A DNA stretch of 64,000 nt from Capronia americana (lineage: Eukaryota; Ascomycota; Eurotiomycetes; Chaetothyriales; Herpotrichiellaceae), in assembly GCA_016110215.1 (NCBI GenBank), contig JADWQD010000012.1, positions 868,001-932,000 of the forward strand, read 5' to 3'. The notes beneath the pieces were generated by a model. That model ran no database searches. It had not been told where the DNA came from and saw nothing but the letters and a program-made list of their open reading frames with translations. This document shows, piece by piece, positions 44,675 to 55,599 of this stretch. How positions within the stretch are numbered: position 1 is the stretch's first letter; each line of letters starts with the position of its first letter. The position numbers were made by a program, and so were the translations under genes.

Positions 44675-46870
44675 ATGGCCATCAATGGAACCAAAGCCGA
44701 TGTCGCCGCCACAACTTCATCTACCGGCATTTATGACCCGCATGACCTGCCGGACTATGAGACGGATTTTATTAGTCGCTCGGATCTCGAGAGCTTCGCA
44801 GAAGCCCTTGCTGCTCCCACTACTGAGCCTGTAACAGCTCTGAATGATTGGGGCCCTGTCCGCCAACGAGTTAAACGGGCTCGGGTCAAACGGAAAACAA
44901 CGAGACGGTCTAAAGATGAGACCCGAGAAGGCTTCGTCTACACACTTCTGTACTATCCATTGCTGTTCGGAGTCTGCGGCTGGATTGTCTTCCTTTTCAT
45001 CGTCTACAATTTGACGCGTTTCTACATCTATGCCTATGAGCATCTGTTTTCATGGAAGGGACAACGAGAGACGCTGCGTCGGCAACTTCAGCAAGCGCGG
45101 AGTTACGAAGAATGGCAGATGGCTGCCCATCGCCTTGACGAATACCTTGGAAACGAAGAGTGGAAGAAGTCCGACCCTTATTCGTATTACAACCACCAGA
45201 CCGTGAAGAAGGTGACTCTGCAACTAGCCGATCTGCATCGCAAAGCTGTGGCCGAAACACAGAATGCCATGAACGACGTCGACAGGCCTTCTGCGCTGGG
45301 CGAACTGAAGGCATTGCTCGAGAGCTGTGTCAAAAACAATTTTGTCGGTGTGGAAAACCCGCGTTTGTACAGCGAGACGTACATTGGCACCAAAGAGTTG
45401 ATTCAAACATTCATTGATCAGGTGGCACAAAGCCTGCAATTTGTTCTCGATTGCGAAAGCATCACCGATAAGGAAAAGGTATCCTTTTTCAGACACCTGG
45501 AATTAAACTACGGACGGACAGCCCTGTGTCTTTCTGGGGGAGCGACCTTCGCCTACTACCATTTCGGAGTCATCAAGGCTTTGCTGGATGCAGGGGAACT
45601 CCCCGAGATCATCACTGGCACTTCTGGAGGTGCCCTGGTGGCCGCGCTGGCAGCGACAAGGACGGACGAGGAGCTGAAGAAATTGTTGGTCCCAGCGCTT
45701 GCACACCGGATAAGAGCATGCCATGAAGGGTTCACGACCTGGGCTCGTAGATGGTGGCGTACTGGCGCAAGATTCGACTCGCTTGACTGGGCACTGCAGT
45801 GCAGCTGGTTTTGTCGCGGTTCGTTGACTTTCCGCGAAGCTTATGAGAGGACTGGCCGTATCTTGAACGTCTCCTGCGTTCCATCCGATCCCCATTCTCC
45901 CACGATCCTCAACAATCATATCACGAGTCCGGATTGTGTCATTTGGACGGCGGTCCTCGCATCTGCTGCTGTGCCGGGCATCCTCAACCCAATCGTGCTT
46001 ATGCGAAAGACGAAGGACGGCACACTGGTTCCTTATTCTTTCGGCAACAAATGGAAGGACGGAAGCTTGCGAACCGACATACCGCTCAAAGCACTCAACA
46101 TCCACTTCAACGTCAATTTCTCCATTGTTTCGCAAGTCAATCCACATATCAACCTGTTCTTCTTTTCTCCTCGAGGGTCTCCAGGTCGGCCAGTGACACA
46201 CCGCAAAGGCCGTGGCTGGCGAGGCGGCTTCCTTGGCTCAACCATCGAAACTTCAGTCAAACTCGATCTGCAAAAATACCTCAAGATCCTGCGTCACCTG
46301 GAGTTATTGCCACGGCCTATGGGTCAGGACTGGAGCGAGATATGGTTGCAGCGATTCTCTGGCACAGTCACCATTTGGCCCAAAAGCGTCCTGAGCGACT
46401 TCTGGAATATCCTCAGTGATCCGAGTCCGCAGCGACTGGAGAGGATGTTGATCGTTGGTCAGCGCAGTTGTTGGCCTCAGCTGCGCTTCATCTCCAACCG
46501 GATGAAGGTGGAAAGAGTCATCTTGAACGGACTCCGGAAAGGAGGACCAATAGACGATGGTCAGCATGTGCCAGACCCTGTTCACGAGCAGCAGGCTCAA
46601 GAGGCTCTGCTTCGAGCAAGACGACGACCCGGCCCAGACCAGGATGTCTCATCCACGGATACCAACCATCTCAGTGCTCCCCGTTCACCTTCCCGCAGGC
46701 AGAGCACCATCCTAGAAGAGCTTACTAGACAGGCTTCAGTACTATGGCACGACCATGAAGTGACCGAAGGAGAGGAGGATCCGGTCTCGACAGATGAAGG
46801 CGAGGCTGAAGGTGACGAAGACATGGTAGTACAATCACCGATGGCGATGGATGACGAGGGACTCGACTGA
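44675..46870 (+). CDS. patatin-type triacylglycerol lipase / lysophospholipid acyltransferase (Tgl3/4/5-like)
   Basis: An intronless frame of 731 residues. The family (DUF3336 plus patatin domain) hydrolyses stored triacylglycerol and acts on lysophospholipids at lipid droplets. A hydrophobic segment at about residues 90-118 (LLYYPLLFGVCGWIVFLFIV) is a membrane anchor or hairpin typical of filamentous-fungal members. The DUF3336 part spans about 125-275. The patatin domain opens with the oxyanion block LSGGATFAYYHFGV, has the nucleophile elbow GTSGG (Ser317) and the catalytic Asp in KDGS (Asp462). ASAAVPG lies between them. The C-terminal 120 residues are polar and acidic, with Arg/Ser-rich sites. 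The catalytic dyad is intact, so the enzyme should be active. Confidence 0.93.
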   Translation: MAINGTKADVAATTSSTGIYDPHDLPDYETDFISRSDLESFAEALAAPTTEPVTALNDWGPVRQRVKRARVKRKTTRRSKDETREGFVYTLLYYPLLFGVCGWIVFLFIVYNLTRFYIYAYEHLFSWKGQRETLRRQLQQARSYEEWQMAAHRLDEYLGNEEWKKSDPYSYYNHQTVKKVTLQLADLHRKAVAETQNAMNDVDRPSALGELKALLESCVKNNFVGVENPRLYSETYIGTKELIQTFIDQVAQSLQFVLDCESITDKEKVSFFRHLELNYGRTALCLSGGATFAYYHFGVIKALLDAGELPEIITGTSGGALVAALAATRTDEELKKLLVPALAHRIRACHEGFTTWARRWWRTGARFDSLDWALQCSWFCRGSLTFREAYERTGRILNVSCVPSDPHSPTILNNHITSPDCVIWTAVLASAAVPGILNPIVLMRKTKDGTLVPYSFGNKWKDGSLRTDIPLKALNIHFNVNFSIVSQVNPHINLFFFSPRGSPGRPVTHRKGRGWRGGFLGSTIETSVKLDLQKYLKILRHLELLPRPMGQDWSEIWLQRFSGTVTIWPKSVLSDFWNILSDPSPQRLERMLIVGQRSCWPQLRFISNRMKVERVILNGLRKGGPIDDGQHVPDPVHEQQAQEALLRARRRPGPDQDVSSTDTNHLSAPRSPSRRQSTILEELTRQASVLWHDHEVTEGEEDPVSTDEGEAEGDEDMVVQSPMAMDDEGLD

Positions 46871-47819
46871 TAGGTTTGTATCATTAGAATGGACTTCCAG
46901 CATCAAACACGAGCGAGCATAAGCAAGCACAATCTTAGACTTGTAAATGCGGCCAGTGCGCGTCGAGGAGGCTGTCACGTGACAATCAAAAGTACGTGGC
47001 TTGGAGTGGCGCCAACGCAACCGACGGGGAGGATCTAGCAAGGCAGAGCCGAGATCTGACGTCGATCAGGCGCGTGGTGTTCTTGAGGAATAAAAAGTCC
47101 TACAAGACTTCAAAGGCTGGATCCGAGGTATTTAGGGCCTGAGCGCCCGTTAAAATTCGATAAGCACCGTCGCATAGTGGTCTGGTACTAGCTCCACACA
47201 TATTGAAAGCGCAAAGCCGTCGATGGCGTGGTGGTTGCGGTATAGCAAGAATTAATGCTTTCAAAGCGCTGCTCGCGACGAGATCTTGTGCCTGTTGTTG
47301 TCTGTTGCATCCGCAGGTTTCATTGGCTGTGGCCTTTCAAGGTGGGGTCTCTGGCGTGTCTTGGCGTAACGAGTGGCTCCCAGACGCTGCGCTTCCCCCC
47401 AAATCTTGACACACGCCTGCGCCTTCACCCATCACTTGACAATCGCCTCAGTTTCGAGCGAATGTCTAGCTTTCGACATCTGTGAGAGTCATCATCTATT
47501 GTTCCAATCCATCAGCCTATGCACTCGGAATCACCGGTGTTGCGACACTAGGACGTGGTCTCCTCTCCACCGGCTCCCCGAGTCGACACCAGTCAATCGG
47601 CGGCACCACTTGCTGACGGGCTGCCCTGCGAGCACCGATCGGGGTAATTGACCACCCGTCATTATCCATTATCACTCCGAGTCGCGTAACTCGTACCCCA
47701 ACTTCATTCACCAAGTCTCCTCCGATGCATCACTCCCGCGCTGGTTGTTGAGCGAACACTCCTGAACAAAGCGGCGCACCTTTGAATCCGCTCCAGCACT
47801 CTTGTTGTGATCGCCAATC
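46871..47819. promoter_or_regulatory. intergenic with a TGTCACGTGACA palindrome
   Basis: About 950 bases between two plus-strand genes. A perfect 12-base palindrome TGTCACGTGACA at 46974-46985 contains a CACGTG E-box. It lies 105 bases after the lipase stop, so it is far from the next ATG and may or may not regulate it. No RNA gene is supported. Confidence 0.45.
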
Positions 47820-50800
47820 ATGCCTCCGAACAAAAACTCCAAGAGAACCCTCGAGGAGATTGCTAATGCCGATGACCCAGAGGACGAAGATTACAATGAT
47901 CGAGCTCCGGCTGCGTCGAGAACCAAGCCTACCAAGGCGCGGCGCCACCACAGCGGTCCGCCTCGCAAGAAGCAAAGAAGAGCGTATGGAGGCTCCGACA
48001 TCGACAGTGACTCAGAAGTTGTCGAGTCGGACGATGAAGCTTCGTTCGACGAAGATGAAGAAGACGCGCCCATAGAGACAAATCCAACAACTGGTCGACC
48101 TGTCCGCAGCGCGGCCAAAAAGGCCCACACATACGAGGAAAGCTCGGATGAAGATGAAGATGAACTTGCCGCTACATCGGAAGAAGAGGAAAAGCCCCGA
48201 CGGCGTCCGGGGAAGGGAACCCCCAGAAAACAGAAGAGCCTCGTTATCACTCTCCATATGACACCTCGTCCAACCCGAAGTGCAAAGAACAGGACTGGAG
48301 CTTATGGCATCAAACAGCCTGCCGACCCCTCGTCAGCCCAGCATCAATTCGGGACTCGGAGGAGCAGTCGGCTCTCACATGACCCTGAAGAGCACTTGGT
48401 CAAATTGACTGATTCAGGGCATCACGCCGAAGTTGTCAGAGAAGGCTCACGGGACCCTGAAGGAATTCCTCCAAGAGCCATGAAGGGTGGGAAGGGCCTC
48501 AAATACCCGTCAAAGAGTACGATAGACGAAGAATCACAATCGCAACCAAAGGAAGAGGAAGTTGAAGGGGAGCTGGAAATCAAAGCTTCACAACATGAGC
48601 TCCTCGAAAGTGATCCTCTGCAACCAGAAGAACCTACAGAAGAACATGCTGAACCATTGCCACATATCTTCTCAGACATCATGGAGGCAGCAGCAACGGC
48701 GCCGGACAATGAAAGTGATGAGGAATTCAATCCTGGGCCCGCTGGCACACAAGATGACCCCAGACTCGAAGAAGTGGCAGCACACGATGACGAAGATGAG
48801 GATGAAGTGAGGCCAGCCCGAGGCAGACTAACTCGTGGGCTGTCAAAGAGACAGGCCGATACACCCGAAGCCGAGCCTCAGCCAAAGCGTCTACACAACC
48901 TCAGGACTCGAAACCAGGCAGGAGCTTCAGGAAGTCGTCGTCGGAAAGCTCCAGATGAAAGCAGTGACTTCAACCCTGATGAGCAGGAGGCTGCCCATGA
49001 CGACATGTCGAGCTCGAGCGAGTCTAATGCGTCACCGCGCAAGAAGACTGACGAGGATGACGACTACGAAGGTGAGAGCCAGGGCAGAAGATCGCGAAGA
49101 TTGCGCAGTCAGGCAGCTTCACGCCAGAGTCCCGCCGAGGGGAGCGAGGACGAACTCGCCGCCGAGGTCGAAGAGCTGAAGCAGGACAGCAGGAAACCCC
49201 GGCGTCCGAAAGAGGCAGAGATAACTTACGAGCCCCGTGGGCGACGGAAGGGTCCAAAGCCCAACTACAATCTGTTGCGAAACCTTCAACCCCTGGAAGA
49301 GGAAGATGAACCAGCTCCGTCTCCTTCGGCACGAGCTCGAAAGACGGGCGGTGGTGGTGGGGGCTGGAACCGCCCTCTGCTCAACACGTATGGCCCGTTC
49401 GGCGGTGGCGGGGGTCTACCACCGATTCTGGGAGGAGCTCCGCCGAGGGCGCAAGGTGGTGTTGACTCTGACAGCAGCGACGATGAAGCCATGGCGCGGC
49501 CGCGGCCTGTTGGCGGTACAGTTGGCATGACTCCAACCACTACTGGGGCTTTCAACCTCTTCCCACAAACCCTCAATGCGGACTCTGCTCAAAACACGGC
49601 TGGCACACCAGCAAATCTTGGCAAGATCAAGGATAAGCAGGCGCTGGCTGACGCCGATCCCCTGGGAGTTGACCAGAATGTTACTTTCGACGGCGTAGGC
49701 GGTTTGCAAGGACACATTGATCAGTTAAAGTGAGTACTACCGAACCCGATGCACCCCATATCTGCTAACAAATGTGCAGAGAAATGGTTGCGCTGCCTCT
49801 GCTTTATCCAGAAATCTTCATGCGGTTCAAGATCACCCCGCCTCGCGGCGTCCTGTTTCACGGCCCTCCTGGTACTGGCAAAACCTTGCTCGCACGAGCT
49901 CTCGCCACAAGCGTCAGTTCGCAAGGCAAGAAAGTAACTTTCTACATGCGTAAAGGTGCAGATGCACTGAGCAAATGGGTCGGTGAAGCTGAAAGACAGT
50001 TACGGTTGCTCTTCGAAGAAGCTCGAAAGAACCAGCCAAGCATCATTTTCTTCGATGAAATTGATGGCCTCGCTCCTGTTCGCTCTAGCAAGCAAGAACA
50101 GATCCATGCCTCCATCGTCTCGACTCTGTTGGCCTTGATGGACGGCATGGACGGGAGAGGCCAGGTGATCGTCATCGGGGCCACCAATCGTCCTGACTCT
50201 ATCGACCCTGCGCTCAGAAGACCGGGCAGATTTGACCGTGAATTTTATTTTCCTCTACCAGATACCGAGGCAAGAAAAGCTATCATCGATATCCATACGA
50301 AGGGCTGGGAACCTCCGCTACCCGAAGACACGAAGAAGCATTTGGCGGAGCAGACCAAGGGATACGGTGGCGCGGACCTGCGTGCTCTTTGCACAGAAGC
50401 TGCGCTCAACGCTGTGCAACGTCGGTATCCTCAGATCTACAGCTCCAACCAGAAGCTTGCGATCGATCCGAGGACGATCGAAGTCTCGCCCAAGGATTTC
50501 ATGATCTCTATCAAGAAAATGACACCGTCTTCGGAGCGATCTGCATCCATGGGTGCCGCTCCGCTTCCACCTAGCGTAGCACCATTGCTGCAGAGTCAGC
50601 TCGATGAAATCCAGCGGGTACTGGCTGAGGTCTTGCCACAGAGGAAGAACCTCACAGCATTGGAAGAGGCTCAGTTCGAGGACGTTGCCGACGGTGGTAG
50701 TTTTGGCAGGGAGAAAATGCAGCAAGCGTTCGAGACTTCCAGGGTCTTCCGTCCTCGGCTTCTTATCCATGGGAAAATCGGTATGGGTCAACAATATGTG

Positions 50801-53071
50801 GCTTCTGCTCTGCTCAACCATTTCGAAGGTTTACATGTGCAAGCCCTGGATATCCCAACACTGCTCGGTGACACAGCAAGCTCACCCGAGGCGACCGTCA
50901 TCAGACTGTTCTCCGAGGTCAAGATGCACAAACCGAGTGTCATCTACATCCCCAACGTGCAGGAATGGTACAATACCGTTGGCCCAGCGGTAATTTCCAC
51001 GTTTGTTGGCCTTCTGAGATCCATCAAGCCAACGGATCCTGTCTTGCTGCTCGGTTTTGCCGAAGGCGACTATGATGACATGGACGAGAGTATGCGAAGA
51101 GAGTTCTTTGGGTATTCAAAGAAGAACCAATTTGCGTTGAGAGAACCTGGTCATGCGGAACGGGCTGAATTCTTCCTCCACCTCAAGAATTACATTAGCA
51201 CGGCGCCTGATGACTTCCCAGACCCAAAGAACAGAAAGAAACGTGAATTCGAGAAGCTTGACCTGGCGCCTCCCGAACCCGAGAAGCCTAAGACGCCTCC
51301 TTCGAAGGAAGAGCTCAAGGCACAAAAGAGACGAGATCGCCAGACGCTCAACTTGCTCAAAATACGCCTGCAACCGATTATGGATCAGATCAGGACCAAA
51401 TACAAGACGTTCCGGACAGGCGTCATCGACGAGAGCCAATTCCGATATCTCTACGACGAAGCCGACCCTGGCACGGTGAGCTCAGATTTGAACACAGATG
51501 TGCTAGCCCGAGCAACTTACAGGCCGTTCGAGATTGGGAAGGATGCGCATGGAGTGCCTGGACTTGTTGACCAAGGCAATGGAAACTTTTACTATAACCT
51601 CGATTCGGTCACCATTGAGAAGCGCTTGAGTAATGGATATTACAAACGGCCAAAGGACTTCCTGGCCGACATCAAGCGGTTGGCCAAGGATGCGAAAACC
51701 ATTGGTGATGAGCCACGCTTGCTCAAAGCGAATGAGCTTTTGGCGAACGTCGAGGTCGACATTGCGTCTATCGAGATGGAACCTGGGCTAGCAGCCGAAT
51801 GTGAACGCGTTTATCAACGGGAGCTGGAAAGAGAGAAAGAGGCGCTGGAGAAAGCGAGGCAGGATCAAATGCCACCGCCTCAAGTCACCTCAAACATTCC
51901 ACCCGATTCAGGACCTACCACTACGACTGACAGTGGTCCTATCCTTCTTGGGGTTCCCATGCAACGAAAAGGAGATATTGCCCAGCAGTTGGCTCCCAAA
52001 GCTGCTCAGGCAACTTCGTCTGAGACCATCATGACGAACGGGGTCCATCCCAGTCATGACGATACGCAGCGCCTGACCAATGGCTCAGAGAGCAACGGAC
52101 ATGAAGCTGATGCCGAAGGCGATACGCGCATGGAAGGTACGGACTCACATCCGGCTTCCGGCAACAAGAGCAATGAAACACAACAGACGCCCACGACCAG
52201 CTCGTTTGGTGCTCGCGATTCCGCTCAGACCCGACCTTGGCACGACTACACTGCGCCTTCACAACACCTCTTGAAGCAACAGGGGATCTCACAGCCACCT
52301 TCGCAAACAGCAGCATTCACTCCCATGCCACATGGTAGCCTGCCGGGTCAATTCCTCAACGATGCTAGCACCACCGAGTCGCCAAATGAGACCAACAAGA
52401 AGACATCGCCGTCGCAGAATACCCAACAAGAGGTCCAGCAAGACTCAGGCCCAGATCTTTATCCCTTCGACGAGAGGCGGTCTGCAGGAGGAAGTCAAAT
52501 CCCTTCCACTCAAGGTATGGGCATTCCCGCGTTTGGCTCCGGTGACACCCCAAATTCCCCATCTCCAGCATCGTCGTCTCATAATCTGCCGGATCCTTTC
52601 AAGCTGATCCCTGAGACAGGGCAAAACTCTCAACCGCAACCTGCAGCAGGTGAACGCCCGTCCTCATCTCAAGACCAAGCCCTCGACTTCAACTCGCAGC
52701 ATTCGACAGCCATGCCTCCCCCGGTCGACACGAAATCTCACCGGCCATCCAACGCAAGCCGCATTGACGACCTCCTCAACCCGTCGGCCTCGCCGCAGCA
52801 GCCATCCGCGGCTCGCCCCAACCTCATCCAAGTAGAACAACAGGCACTCTCAAACTTGCATAAAGAAATCACGGACAAGACTAGTGGCCTATCTGTGGAA
52901 CAGCTCGAGCAGGTCAACAGTGTGCTGATGGACACGCTCTGGAGAACAAGGAGTGAGTGGGACAGGCACAAGGTCATGGAGAGCATTGCAGAGGCATTTT
53001 ACGATGTCTTGAGAGACATGGAGGGAGTGGGGCAGGATTTAGGGGAGATGAGCTGGGGAAGGAAGGGCTAG
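47820..53071 (+). CDS. YTA7: AAA-ATPase bromodomain histone chaperone (Yta7/Abo1/ATAD2 family)
   Basis: Exon 1 is 47820-49729 and exon 2 is 49780-53071, giving 1733 residues; the 50-nt intron (GTGAGT...TGCAG) restores HIDQLKEMVALPLLYPE. Proteins of this family are hexameric nuclear ATPases that act on histone H3-H4 and nucleosome density. The first 600 residues are acidic and disordered. AAA1 has an intact Walker A GPPGTGKT (about 665-672), Walker B IIFFDEID (about 725-732), GATNRPD and the Arg-finger segment RRPGRFDRE. AAA2 is degenerate (GKIGMGQQ for Walker A, VIYIPNVQEW for Walker B), as in the family. A divergent bromodomain (about 1150-1305) lacks the usual acetyl-lysine Asn. The C-terminal 400 residues are a Ser/Gln/Pro-rich tail, with a last helix conserved in character. 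Confidence 0.95.
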
Positions 53072-53679
53072 GTAGGGGAACCGAGGAGACTTCTCAAGAA
53101 ACCGCAGCAGGACAACCCTTGCTGCGTATGGACTTGTGCGTTTGGGTACGGAAGCATGAACGGAGACGCCGAACTCGAAACGACGGCGGGGGGAAACATG
53201 ACGCCAAGAAACTGGTCCTCGAGGAGCATATGCGGTTGCCTCGCAATAACACAGCGAAGAGAAGGGCAACTCAGTCGCACAGGAAATCGCGCAAGGAGAA
53301 AAGGCTCAGGACGTGGCTTGGCTTGAAAATCATCATCTTCTTGGGGCTAGGGTGCTGTCATGTAGCAACAGATATTCAGGGATGAAGGAAGACCAAAATG
53401 TAGAAAATTTTGGAGTCGGCAATGCGCGAAAGCATTCATCCTTTCTCAATTGCGCGGCTTTGTCCTGCTGGATTCCGCCATCACGCTGGAAAGGTGGCCT
53501 TCTCCGGGTCTTTATTCTTGAATTCCTATCTATTGATTCTACGCGCATGCCTAGGACTAGAGCAAAGGCCCTCATGCCGCGCATGTCTTGGCGGTACTGG
53601 TATTGATACATAACGGCCCTGTGGATTCCCCTCAGGGCATCGTCTGTCTGTCTTTCTGGTTTTGTTTTGATCTCAATCG
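53072..53679. other. intergenic between convergent genes
   Basis: About 610 bases between the 3' ends of the AAA-ATPase (plus) and the transporter (minus). No gene, repeat or RNA is supported. Confidence 0.5.
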
Positions 53680-55017
53680 TCACGTCGTCTTCTCCTTCCC
53701 CTTCTCGTCCCTCTTGCCTCGTTCGCTCGCCGGCAAGGCATATAACCCACCGCCTATGAATACGACGGCCGCTCCGAGCAACACGCCCCACGGCAACTCG
53801 TTCCCGAACAACCAGATGCTCAGCACCAGGCTGATGAGCTTGCGGATGTTCAGCACAATACTCACCGTCAGGGACGACGACTGGGTGGACAGCCGGTTTA
53901 CGCCGATGATGCAGAGCAGTTGCGTCGCTGCGTTGGCTGCGAGAAGCAGGATCGGGCGAGGGAGCAGGATGGCCGATGAGAGACGGTCGAGAAAGACTGA
54001 GGGTGCGTAGGAGAATGTAGAAGACGGTGCTGATTCATTGACGGGGAAGCTCCAGCTCAGGCTAGACCGCGCCGCGACTGGAACGGCCATCAAGTCGAGA
54101 AACTCGGACATCAGGGGTCGCATCTGGCCGAGGAACCAAGGCAACGACATGGCGTGGCTGTAGAAAAGTGTTTCGGCCGTGATGGCCCCGGAACGGCCGT
54201 GCGCCGCGTACATGTCGTCGGCGTAGAGGCCCATGCAGGCCGAGAGGACGAGGGCGGACGCGAGCAGTGCGAAGCCCGGTGCTTGGGACCATGCTCCTCC
54301 CCCTTCCTCCCCGGCTCCGGTCGACGTCCGGGTGTCTACGTCCTCCTTGTCCTCGTGTAAAATGGCGGCTTGGGTGGAGCTCTGCGTCTGCTTCGCCGCG
54401 GCGTCGCTAAATGCTGCAACCACCACGCCCGTGAACAGCAAGAGCACGGCCACGACCTTCTGCGCCGGGTACCTCCTCCGTTTGACCAGCCTGCCGGCCA
54501 GCATGGTCGTCACGGGCCCGGCGCTCCGCAGGATGATGTGCAGGGGGATCCCGATCTTGTACCGGAACGCCGTGTTGTTCAAGATGTTGATGCTGAGGAA
54601 GTAGACCGTGTAGACGACCCATTTCCGGATCGGGATGTTGCGTTCCTTGAGGTAGAGGTTGCGGACGCCTCGCGAGGGGGAGAAGTGCCGTGGCAGAGTG
54701 AACAACGAGACGAGCAGGAATTGGGACGCCGTCAAGAGACTGCCGGAGGAAGGGGACGTAGAGATCAGTGACTCGAGGGTGTAGACGTTGGAGCAGCAGC
54801 CGCCGAAGATCAGGACCAGCGTGGGGGCCCAGATCTGGAGGACGGAGAGGGTCGTCGAGGAGGGCGCGGCAGGCGACTCGGAGGAGGAAGACGTCGACTT
54901 TGACTTTGACTGCGAGACTGTGCCGTTGGTTTTGAAGTCGCCGTTGGCGTTGGGATGAAGTTCATAGGCGGATGTTTCGTGTCGCCTCCGCGGTGCCGAG
55001 TCCAATGGTGCAGTCAT
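53680..55017 (-). CDS. YEA4: UDP-N-acetylglucosamine transporter, YEA4/UAA family
   Basis: The intronless frame from MTAPLDSAPRRR (55017) encodes 445 residues. A longer in-frame start at 55173 would add 52 residues without family similarity, so I prefer the shorter form. The protein belongs to the drug/metabolite transporter superfamily, UAA branch, which exchanges nucleotide sugars across ER or Golgi membranes. About nine or ten hydrophobic helices are visible. Typical blocks are FGGCCSNVYTLE near helix 1, YFLSINILNNTAFRYKI, PLHIILRSAGPVTTML and, near the end, NIRKLISLVLSIWLFGNELP. In yeast, Yea4 carries UDP-GlcNAc for chitin synthesis. A Ser/Lys-rich N-terminus (about 50 residues) and an Asp/Thr-rich loop after helix 5 are the variable parts. 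Confidence 0.92.
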   Translation of the reverse strand: MTAPLDSAPRRRHETSAYELHPNANGDFKTNGTVSQSKSKSTSSSSESPAAPSSTTLSVLQIWAPTLVLIFGGCCSNVYTLESLISTSPSSGSLLTASQFLLVSLFTLPRHFSPSRGVRNLYLKERNIPIRKWVVYTVYFLSINILNNTAFRYKIGIPLHIILRSAGPVTTMLAGRLVKRRRYPAQKVVAVLLLFTGVVVAAFSDAAAKQTQSSTQAAILHEDKEDVDTRTSTGAGEEGGGAWSQAPGFALLASALVLSACMGLYADDMYAAHGRSGAITAETLFYSHAMSLPWFLGQMRPLMSEFLDLMAVPVAARSSLSWSFPVNESAPSSTFSYAPSVFLDRLSSAILLPRPILLLAANAATQLLCIIGVNRLSTQSSSLTVSIVLNIRKLISLVLSIWLFGNELPWGVLLGAAVVFIGGGLYALPASERGKRDEKGKEKTT

Positions 55018-55599
55018 CTTGGAGTGAGCAAAGAACGGGAGGCGGTAGGGATTAGAGGAGACAAGGGAAGTGAGCGTCACCGGCAAGTTTGGTGCTGCAT
55101 TTTTGGGGCAACGCGAGTCCAGTCTTCTTAGTGACTGGATCTGCGGGTGCGAGGAGCTGGTGTTGGCTGGCAAGATACCGGGGTTGTGTTACACTGCAAC
55201 GGTTCGAATTGAGGGACTGGAGTGCGACGAGGCTACGAGGCTGAGATCCTGAAGCATTGGACCGAAGTTCTACCGGGGAAAGGACAACCTCAGCAAGATG
55301 TGCAAGACGAGGTTCAGTAATTCTATATTGCTCGGGCCTACAGCTACATGGTTTAGCTTTCAATCTCATGTTAGCCAGCTCAAGTTCGGCTCAGCCTCAT
55401 CGTGAGCCTCGCAGCCTGCTCACCTGCTTGTCACTGCCTGTGTCACCCTGGCTCAACTTCGGCTTAGCCTGACTGTGAGGTGAGTGGGTGCTCATATTGC
55501 TCAACTTCAACTTCAGCTCGGTCCCTCGACTATGGGTAGGACCCCTTCAAGAACCTTACCATCCTACTGCTGTGTGCACACCCCAAATCATCTATCTCC
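55018..55599. other. divergent promoter region with imperfect direct repeat
   Basis: About 580 bases between the transporter (minus) and the HET gene (plus). Two related 29-base copies lie at 55378-55406 and 55451-55479, 73 bases apart, with about six mismatches (cores GCTCAAGTTCGGCTCAGCCT and GCTCAACTTCGGCTTAGCCT). A further GCTCAACTTCAACTT fragment follows at about 55499. Confidence 0.6.

Noticed and set aside
47160..47200. tRNA 5'-half-like CATAGTGGTCTGGTACTAGC
   Set aside because: No anticodon arm or B-box follows within 80 bases.
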